Origin: Actinomycetota bacterium
GTDB lineage: Bacteria > Actinomycetota > Thermoleophilia > Miltoncostaeales > Miltoncostaeaceae
Assembly (NCBI GenBank): GCA_005788075.1
Contig: SXZC01000056.1
Location: 1 to 21,312 of the forward strand
Direction: 5' to 3'
DNA: 21,312 nt
Part shown: piece by piece, positions 15,601 to 21,312 of the stretch
Position numbering within the stretch: the stretch's first letter is position 1
Layout of the letters: the number at the start of each line of letters is the position of its first letter
Program-made: the position numbers and the translations under genes
Notes under the pieces: generated by a model
What the model saw: the letters and a program-made list of their open reading frames with translations, nothing else
The model's database searches: none
What the model was told of the DNA's origin: nothing

Positions 15601-18141
15601 TCAGGCGCCCTCGCGCAGCACGCGCCGCGCCACTTTTCCCGATGCCAGGCGCGGCAGCTCGTCGCGCCACTCGATCACCGAAGGGGCCGAGTAAGCGCCC
15701 AGCGCGTGGGCCACGGCCTGGCGGATCTCATGCTCGGCTACCTCGGTGTCGGTGCCGTCGCGCGGCACGATCACCGCGACCACGCGCATGAGGCCCTTGT
15801 CGTCGGCGCGGCCCACCACGGCCACCTCCGCCACGGCCGGGTGATCGTGGATCACTCCCTCCACCTGCACGGGGCTCACGAACTTGGCGTCCACCTTGAA
15901 GAGGTCATCGGCGCGGCCCACATGGCGGAACACGCCGTCCTCCTCCACGAGCATGTCGCTCATGCGCACCCACTCGCCGTGCAGGAGGTCGCGGGTGAGG
16001 TCGGTGCGGCGCCAGTACCCGGTGGTGTTGCTCTCGCTCCTGATCCACAGCTGGCCGGGGGTTCCCGGCTCCACGGGCCGGCCATCCTCGTCGCGCAGCG
16101 ACACGTCGGCGCCGGGCACCGCGCGCCCGAGGCGCCCGGGCAGGTCGTCGCCCGGCCGGGTGGACAGCACGATGTTCGATGCCTCCGAGCAGCCGAACCC
16201 CTCGAGCACGTCGAGGCCGGGGATCACCTCGCGAAGGCGCGTGAGCACGGGGCCGGGCAGGGAGTCGCCCGACGACACGCCGAGGCGCACGGTGGCGATG
16301 GCGTCATGCAGGTCGGGGTGGCGCGAGAGGAACTCCGTGAGCTGCGCCCAGAAGGTGGGCACGCCCGAGAGCACGGTCACCCCGTGCGCTTCGCATGCAT
16401 GGATGACCGTGCGCACGTTGGGCTTGGTGCGCGTCTGCACCAGGTGCGCGCCGCGGCCGAGCGGGCGGAAGAAGCCGTTGCCGAAGCCGAGCGAGGTGTA
16501 GCCGCGCGACACCGCGTGGCAGGTGTCGCCCGGGCCGAGCCCCAGCACGTCCGCCGCGTAGCCCTCCACCGACATGCGCATGTCGCGGTGGGCGTGCATG
16601 GCGCCCTTGGGCTTGCCCGTGGATCCCGACGAATAGACGATGTAGGCCAGGTCGTCGGCGTCCACCGGGGTGATGGGGGCGGGGCGCGCCTCGTCGAGCG
16701 TGTTGGGATGCATCACGCGCCAGGGCCCCGCGGGCACCGGGTCGTCGGCGATCACGATGCTCACCGCGGCGTCCTCGAGCACCGACGCCAGGAGCTCCGG
16801 GTCCATCGCCGGGTCGAGGGGAATCGCCACCCCGCCTGCGGTGGCGATGCCGAGCACCGCCTGCACCCAGTGGCGCCCGTCGCGGTTCACCACGGCCACG
16901 TGCTGCCCGCGCCGCAGCCCGGCCGCGCGAAGCGCCCCGGCGGCCCGCCGCATGGCTGCGCTCAGCGCGTCGAAGTCCCAGGTGCCCTCCTCGTCGCTCA
17001 CGGCGGGATGCGCCCCCCGCCCTGCGCGGCGATGCTGCTCGACGAGGAGGTCGACGAGATTGGCGGTGACAGTCACCCCCCCGGCCCCGGTGACTGTCAC
17101 CGTGCTTCCGGTGGTGTCCCCGGATCGCCCATCCGGAGGCGGTATCGCGCTGTCGGGTGACTGTCCCCCGTCGGGTGTGGTGACCGTCACCGTGGTGGGC
17201 GCGCTCATCACCTCGGCCAGCGCGTCGATGGCCTCCGGGGGCACGCGGTTCGGCAGCACCAGCACGGCGTCGGTGGCGCCGGCGTCCGCGAAGCGGGCCA
17301 GTTCGGCCGCGATCTCCTCCGGGCTGGCGGCGAGGCCGCGCGAGGGCAGCCACTTCAGGTACGACGCCGGCTTGTTGCCGAGCGCCTCGGCCTCGGGGGC
17401 GATCCACTCGAGGGCCTCGTCGTGGTGGCGCACGGGCAGCGCGTAGATGTACACGGCTACCCGCAGCGGGCTCTCGATGCCCGCCTGCTCGCGCGCGTCG
17501 CGCGCAATGGCCACGCGGGCCCGCAGGTCGTCGGGCTCAAGGAAGGCCGCGAAGATGCCATCGCCGCGGGTGCCGGCCACCTGCAGCAGGCGCTTCTTGT
17601 GGGCGGCGATCAGGATCGGCGGGCGCGGGGACGACATCACCGGCGGGTTGCAGGGCGCGTCGTCGAGCAGGCCCTCGAGCGTGGCGCCATCGGGCTGCGA
17701 CCACATGGCCTCGATCACGTCGAGCGCCTGCATGAGGCCCGCGGTGCGCTCCCTGGGCTCGGGGAATGGGTAGCCGTAGGCCTGGTGCTCGCCCTTGTCG
17801 GATCCGGTGCCGATGCCGAGGATGAGCCTGCCGCCGGAGATGACGTCCACCACCGACGACATCTTCGCCGCGAGGGGCGCCGGTCGGTATGACGCCGACA
17901 TCACGGCGGTGCCGAGCGCGATGCGGTCGGTGACGGCCGCCACGGCGGCCAGCCCGGTGAAGACGTCGAAGGCGTCGTCGCGCGACAGGCGCCCCGGCGT
18001 CCAGAGGTGGTCGTTCAGCCAGGCCGACGCGAATCCGAGCGATTCGGCCCGGATGGCCGCATCGCGCAGGTCAGGCCACGTGGACGCGTACTGCGGGAGC
18101 CGCAGCCCGACCCGGAGGCCGGGGCCCTCCCCGGGGGTCAT
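15601..18141 (-). CDS. Fusion: LLM flavin/F420 oxidoreductase + AMP-forming acyl-CoA ligase
   Basis: An 846-residue bifunctional protein. Residues 1-312 form a complete luciferase-like (LLM) barrel: RVGLRLPQYA, AESLGFASAWLNDH, TDRIALGTAV, VDVISGGRLILGIGTGSDKGE and the closing FADAGATDAVLV. LLM enzymes use F420 or FMN for hydride transfer or monooxygenation. Residues 313-358 form a Thr/Val/Pro/Gly linker. Residues 360-846 form a complete ANL adenylating enzyme, closest in pattern to benzoate-CoA ligases: P-loop YSSGSTGKPKG (503-513), EGFGCSEA (647-654), MSDM with Asp729, hinge GRADDLFKV (742-750) and catalytic Lys836 in LASGKVARR. Benzoate- or other aryl/alkyl-CoA formation is inferred. The ATG at 18141 overlaps the TGA of the upstream LytR_C gene (ATGA), indicating translational coupling. 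An internal GTG at 17076 could also start a free ligase. Confidence 0.93.
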   Translation of the reverse strand: MTPGEGPGLRVGLRLPQYASTWPDLRDAAIRAESLGFASAWLNDHLWTPGRLSRDDAFDVFTGLAAVAAVTDRIALGTAVMSASYRPAPLAAKMSSVVDVISGGRLILGIGTGSDKGEHQAYGYPFPEPRERTAGLMQALDVIEAMWSQPDGATLEGLLDDAPCNPPVMSSPRPPILIAAHKKRLLQVAGTRGDGIFAAFLEPDDLRARVAIARDAREQAGIESPLRVAVYIYALPVRHHDEALEWIAPEAEALGNKPASYLKWLPSRGLAASPEEIAAELARFADAGATDAVLVLPNRVPPEAIDALAEVMSAPTTVTVTTPDGGQSPDSAIPPPDGRSGDTTGSTVTVTGAGGVTVTANLVDLLVEQHRRAGRGAHPAVSDEEGTWDFDALSAAMRRAAGALRAAGLRRGQHVAVVNRDGRHWVQAVLGIATAGGVAIPLDPAMDPELLASVLEDAAVSIVIADDPVPAGPWRVMHPNTLDEARPAPITPVDADDLAYIVYSSGSTGKPKGAMHAHRDMRMSVEGYAADVLGLGPGDTCHAVSRGYTSLGFGNGFFRPLGRGAHLVQTRTKPNVRTVIHACEAHGVTVLSGVPTFWAQLTEFLSRHPDLHDAIATVRLGVSSGDSLPGPVLTRLREVIPGLDVLEGFGCSEASNIVLSTRPGDDLPGRLGRAVPGADVSLRDEDGRPVEPGTPGQLWIRSESNTTGYWRRTDLTRDLLHGEWVRMSDMLVEEDGVFRHVGRADDLFKVDAKFVSPVQVEGVIHDHPAVAEVAVVGRADDKGLMRVVAVIVPRDGTDTEVAEHEIRQAVAHALGAYSAPSVIEWRDELPRLASGKVARRVLREGA
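17065..17191. repeat. Four GGTGACNGTCACC-type palindromes in the fusion linker
   Basis: GGTGACAGTCACC (17065-17077) and GGTGACTGTCACC (17089-17101) are perfect reverse complements of each other, and each is itself a palindrome around its middle base. GGTGACCGTCACC (17179-17191) is a third palindrome, and GGTGACTGTCCCC (17156-17168) is a degenerate fourth copy. All lie exactly in the linker between the two enzyme domains, where they encode Thr-Val-Thr-Val runs. They may be inserted repeats, an old intergenic operator region, or a hairpin affecting internal initiation. Confidence 0.7.
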
Positions 18142-18728
18142 CCCCCGAGGACGAGCACCACGTCGACGTCGGGCTGCACCGTGACGGCCGCCGACTCCAC
18201 GCCGCTGCCCGCGGTGAGTGCCTCTTCGGTCTGGGCGCCCAGGTCGGCCGCCACCTGCTGGGCCGCGGCATCCTCGCCCGTGCGGTAGTAGGCGACGGTG
18301 TTGGCCTGGGTGGCCGGGGCGTCGCCGACGCCGACATTCGCGTAGCCGATCGACTCCGCCTGTGCCTGGGTCTTCGCGGCGAGGCCGCTCGTCTCCGTGC
18401 CGTTGAGGATGACCAGGTTGATCTGGTCACGCGCCGGGGCACCCGCCACCGTGGCGCCGGTCGTGCCGGTGGTGCCCGTGGTGTCGGTGGTACCCGTGGT
18501 ACCCGTGGTGCCCGTGGTGTCGGTCGTGCCGGTGGTCGCCGTGGTGCTGGTGGTGGCGATCGTGGCCGTGGTCTGCACGGCGTCCGCGACGGTGGGCAGC
18601 ACCACGCCCCCGCCATCGCCACGGGCGAACCACCCGACGACGAATCCGATGACGATGCAGGCGACTGCGAGGAGCACTGGACGTGCCCACTGGTTCGCGC
18701 CGCCTCCTCCCGAGGATTGGCTACCCAT
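18138..18728 (-). CDS. Membrane-anchored LytR_C-domain protein (196 aa)
   Basis: A short cytoplasmic N-terminus (MGSQSSGGGG) precedes one membrane helix (about 17-36), a Thr/Gly/Ala linker made of TTGTTDTTG units (about 59-91), and a C-terminal domain. That domain begins INLVILNGTETSGLA (103-117), continues with AESIGYANV, and ends in VDVVLVLGG. The VxVLNGT-x-x-GLA pattern is typical of the LytR_C domain found at the end of, or separate from, LytR-CpsA-Psr wall-polymer ligases; its precise role is unknown. No LCP catalytic domain is present. The start ATG 18728 is preferred over one at 18749. The stop overlaps the ATG of the LLM-ligase fusion. Confidence 0.85.
   Translation of the reverse strand: MGSQSSGGGGANQWARPVLLAVACIVIGFVVGWFARGDGGGVVLPTVADAVQTTATIATTSTTATTGTTDTTGTTGTTGTTDTTGTTGTTGATVAGAPARDQINLVILNGTETSGLAAKTQAQAESIGYANVGVGDAPATQANTVAYYRTGEDAAAQQVAADLGAQTEEALTAGSGVESAAVTVQPDVDVVLVLGG
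18456..18554 (-). repeat. Tandem 9-bp repeats coding Thr-Thr-Gly/Asp
   Basis: Imperfect 9-bp units (plus-strand reading GTGGTGCCC, GTGGTACCC, GTGGTGTCG) repeat about ten times and encode the TTG/TTD spacer between membrane anchor and LytR_C domain. The units keep the reading frame, so copy-number changes would only alter spacer length. Confidence 0.85.
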
Positions 18729-18951
18729 GGCCGGAAACTCTAGCGGCATTCCCCGGGGGCGTGCTTTCGGGGGCCTTGCGGATTACCCGACGCCGCACCC
18801 TGCTGCTATGTTCCTCCTCGACCCGCGGGCCGTCCGGCGCCTCCTACGAGCGCCACGCCGACCGCGTGACGGGTCCTTCAGTCCGCATCGGCCCCACCCG
18901 GGGGCCTGCCGCGCATGGCGCCACGTCATGCGCTGAGAGGTGCCAGATGGC
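18729..18951. other. Divergent intergenic region, LytR_C / helicase
   Basis: 223 bp without a convincing gene. A TATGTT at 18807-18812, preceded by TGC, is a possible extended -10 for the helicase, without a matching -35. Short open frames here show no domain or ribosome binding site that I would defend. GAGAGG at 18935-18940 serves as the helicase Shine-Dalgarno. Confidence 0.25.
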
Positions 18952-21312
18952 ATGAGCACATCCATAGAGCCCACCGAGGCGCTATCCCCCGCGGAGCGGC
19001 TCGAGGCCGCGCTGGCTGATCCGGCCGCGTGGTGGCCCAACGTGGTGCTGCGCGAGCACCAGATCGAGGCCCTCGACGAGCTCGGCGTCCGACTCCGCAC
19101 CGGCGCAACCCGCACGTGGGTGGACGCCCCCACCGGATCCGGCAAGACCATCACCTTCTGCGCGCTGGCCGCGGCCCTCGACGGCTCGGCCGTGGTGTTC
19201 GTGCCCCGCCGCAACCTGGCCGAGCAGACGGCGCAGGCGCTCACCACATTCTTCCCCGACGTGCCATTCACCATCGATGGCGTGGGGTCCATCGGGCGGC
19301 CCGGCGTGGCCATCTGCACCTACCAGGCCGGCCTGCGCAACCAGGACGATGCCGACTGGGATTCCGTCACGCTCGTGATCTGCGACGAGGCGCACACCAC
19401 GCTTGGCGCGCAGACCCGCCGCATGATCGACCGGGCCGAGCACGCGGTGATCGTCGGCTTCACCGCCACGCCCGCCACCACCACCGGCCACGTGGAGCAG
19501 GTGTTCGGCCCAGTGGCCGCCACCCTCGACCGCCAGTCGGCGATCGACCGCGGCATCCTGTGCCCGCTGCGCTCCCTGCGCGTGGAGCGCGCCGTGGACC
19601 TCTCGGACGTCACCCGCGTGCGCGGCGACTTCGACCAGGCGAGCCTGGGCCGCGCCCTCGATCGCGCCCTCTGGCACCGGGCCTGCGCCGATGTGTGGGC
19701 CGAGCACTTCATGCCGTTGGGCCTCGCGGGCGTGGCGTACACCGCCACCGTGGCGCAGGCGCATGCGCTGGCCGACGAGATGACCGAGCGCGGCGCGAAG
19801 GCTGCCGCGGTGTCGGGCCAGACGCCGGCGCGCGACCTGCAGCGCATCCTGCGCGAGTTCGGGGCGGGGAAGATCGACGTGCTCTGCAACGCCGACCTGC
19901 TCACCGAGGGCTGGGACGAGACCCGCGCCTCGGTGGTGATGCACCTCGCCCCCACCACCAGTGAGCGCGTGTTCGTGCAGCGCCTCGGTCGCGTGATGCG
20001 CCCGGCCCCCGACAAGGAGGCCGTGTCGGTGGAGTTCCTCCCGGCCGGCGACCCCATGGGCGTGCAGACCAGCCACGACCTCTTCGGGATGGGCTGGTAC
20101 AAGCCGCTCGGCCGCGTGGCCGGTCCGCCTGAGGGCGGCGAGCGGGGCAAGCTCGCCCGCGCTGCCGAGCTGCTGGCGCAGCAGGACGGCGGCCGCGCGA
20201 GCCTCGTCAACCCGGGCGCCGCGCCGTCCGCGCTCGTGGCGGGTTTCCAGGACGGCGGCTGGCGCGAGGCCGACCCCTCGCAGATCCCCATCGGCGTGAT
20301 GGAGGAGTGGGTGGAGGCCGCTGCGCGCGACACCGACTGGCAGGAGGTCGCCGAGACGCTCGCCGCGGGGGTCGACCCGCTGGGCGCGCACGCCTGGTGG
20401 GCGCTGTCGGGTGTGGTGGCGCGCAAGGCCGAGAATGGCGACGAGCAACCGCTGTGGCGGGCCTGGGCCCTGGCCCTGCTCGTGCAGCCCGACCTTCGCC
20501 AGGCGCTGCCGGCCGATGCCCCCCGGGCGATCCTCGACCGCCTGCGCATGACCGCCCGTGAGCGCATTCGCGCGCTGTGGTTCCACGCCGATCAGGCGGG
20601 CAAGTGGGAGAACGTGGCGTCCCTCGAGCAGCAGGGTCGCTCGGCCGAGCGCCGCCGCCGCTGGTCGGCGCTCGACTCGGCATCGTCGTGGGCGCCCGCC
20701 TGGGCATGGGAGGTGTCGCGTGGCCTGGCCGACGCCAGCCGCCCCGGGCGCAACCAGGAGATCCACCGCATCGCCAAGTGGGAGTCGCAGCACCTCATCG
20801 AGAACGGCGGCGAGATCGGCCTCATCGGGCTGTGGCTGCGCGCCGTCGGCGCTCCCGCGCCCGACCCCGTGGCGCCGCCCGCGGAGGGCTCACCCCTCAA
20901 GGTGGGGCAGGCGGGCCGCGTCGTGCTGGCGCTCGGGCCCGGTGACGTGCCCCTTCGCAGCGAGGACATCCGCGTGGCCAGCCGCGCCGCCGGCACCTGC
21001 GGTGGATGGGCCGCGCTGCGCGGCGCGCTCGACGCCATCGACTGGACCGAGCCCGAGGCCCGTCGGGCACTGCGCGCCGCGGTGGGAAGCCGCAACTCCC
21101 GCGCCCTGCACAGCGCGCGGGTGTGGAACCAACTGCGCCCCAAGGCACCGCGCCTGCCCGAGGCCGCGGAGGTGGGCATCGGCGTGCAGGGCTCCGAGGA
21201 GGGTGGCACCGCCAAGCGGCGTCGCAGGCGACGGCGCAAGATGTCCACGGCGGAGGTCGCGGAGGCGGCGACGACGGCGGCGACCAACGGCGATGCCCCC
21301 GAAGCTTCCGCG
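18952..21312 (+). CDS. SF2 DEAD/DEAH-type helicase, SSL2/RadD-like (3' end outside window)
   Basis: The frame from ATG 18952 stays open for 787 codons to the last base, so the C-terminus is missing. Visible superfamily 2 motifs are REHQIEAL (34-41), Walker A APTGSGKT (59-66), FVPRRNLAEQT, Walker B DEAH (145-148), FTATPA (170-175), the NADLLTEGWDE segment (313-323) and motif VI QRLGRVMR (343-350) with its arginine fingers. This makes it an ATP-dependent helicase/translocase of the SSL2/RadD/COG1061 type, usually linked to DNA repair. Residues from about 390 on are Ala/Trp/Arg-rich and mostly helical, not recognised by me, and end in the basic block AKRRRRRRRK (754-763) before an acidic Ala/Thr-rich tail. 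An in-frame GTG at 18940 is an alternative start. No nuclease or defence partner is visible. Confidence 0.9.
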   Translation, partial: MSTSIEPTEALSPAERLEAALADPAAWWPNVVLREHQIEALDELGVRLRTGATRTWVDAPTGSGKTITFCALAAALDGSAVVFVPRRNLAEQTAQALTTFFPDVPFTIDGVGSIGRPGVAICTYQAGLRNQDDADWDSVTLVICDEAHTTLGAQTRRMIDRAEHAVIVGFTATPATTTGHVEQVFGPVAATLDRQSAIDRGILCPLRSLRVERAVDLSDVTRVRGDFDQASLGRALDRALWHRACADVWAEHFMPLGLAGVAYTATVAQAHALADEMTERGAKAAAVSGQTPARDLQRILREFGAGKIDVLCNADLLTEGWDETRASVVMHLAPTTSERVFVQRLGRVMRPAPDKEAVSVEFLPAGDPMGVQTSHDLFGMGWYKPLGRVAGPPEGGERGKLARAAELLAQQDGGRASLVNPGAAPSALVAGFQDGGWREADPSQIPIGVMEEWVEAAARDTDWQEVAETLAAGVDPLGAHAWWALSGVVARKAENGDEQPLWRAWALALLVQPDLRQALPADAPRAILDRLRMTARERIRALWFHADQAGKWENVASLEQQGRSAERRRRWSALDSASSWAPAWAWEVSRGLADASRPGRNQEIHRIAKWESQHLIENGGEIGLIGLWLRAVGAPAPDPVAPPAEGSPLKVGQAGRVVLALGPGDVPLRSEDIRVASRAAGTCGGWAALRGALDAIDWTEPEARRALRAAVGSRNSRALHSARVWNQLRPKAPRLPEAAEVGIGVQGSEEGGTAKRRRRRRRKMSTAEVAEAATTAATNGDAPEASA

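Noticed and set aside
18456..18554. Regular short repeats that could suggest a CRISPR array
   Set aside because: The units are 9 bp, contiguous and without spacers, and they encode a Thr-rich linker in frame.
18982..20793. A 603-codon open frame antisense to the helicase
   Set aside because: High-GC coding DNA commonly leaves the opposite strand open. The product is Arg/His/Gly-rich without any domain, while the plus-strand frame carries all the SF2 helicase motifs.
18952..21312. Helicase as part of a phage-defence system
   Set aside because: No nuclease, methylase, SIR2, TIR or other defence partner is visible beside it, and the 3' flank is outside the window.

Overview
This window is high-GC bacterial chromosome with strong G/C preference at third codon positions. 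It looks actinobacterial: there is a CarD/CdnL-type RNA-polymerase-binding protein, a luciferase-like (LLM, F420-type) oxidoreductase domain, a LytR_C-domain protein, a tRNA without an encoded CCA, frequent GTG starts and several apparently leaderless promoters. A Thermoleophilia/Solirubrobacterales-like lineage would fit, but that is inference from general character, not from a marker gene. I see no insertion sequence, phage gene, CRISPR array, rRNA or origin.

Layout. Positions 1-140: tRNA-Arg(CCT). 140-1692: a small conserved protein of unknown function, a GC-rich structured leader, and a secreted TolB-like beta-propeller. 1696-5457 (minus strand): a DHA2-type MFS exporter and a secreted GH5 cellulase with two CBM2-like modules on Pro/Ala/Thr linkers. 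5729-6784: a polytopic membrane protein whose Shine-Dalgarno points to an ATC codon. 6813-10862 (minus strand): a GH29 alpha-L-fucosidase and a large secreted subtilisin-family protease with two PPC-like domains between its propeptide and its catalytic domain. 10957-11944: a 59-residue two-helix membrane protein and a YaaA-family protein. 11961-14746 (minus strand): a CarD protein with a 125-residue histone-H1-like Lys/Ala/Pro tail, a small charged protein, undecaprenyl-diphosphatase UppP and a universal stress protein. 14781-15584: a NagD-type HAD phosphatase. 15601-18728 (minus strand): a membrane-anchored LytR_C protein translationally coupled (ATGA overlap) to an 846-residue fusion of an LLM oxidoreductase and an AMP-forming acyl-CoA ligase. 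18952 to the window end: an SF2 helicase open at its 3' end.

How the genes fit together. Cellulase, fucosidase, protease and exporter suggest a free-living heterotroph using plant or microbial polymers. UppP, the LytR_C protein and the CarD regulator are envelope and housekeeping functions. No single pathway unites the window; it reads as a patchwork of short transcription units, often convergent with gaps of 3-30 bp.

Most worth a second look: the LLM-acyl-CoA ligase fusion, whose linker DNA holds four copies of a GGTGACNGTCACC-like palindrome and a possible internal start; the CarD/H1-like fusion; the unusual protease domain order; the ATC start; and a recurring TANNNT-N6/7-start codon arrangement.
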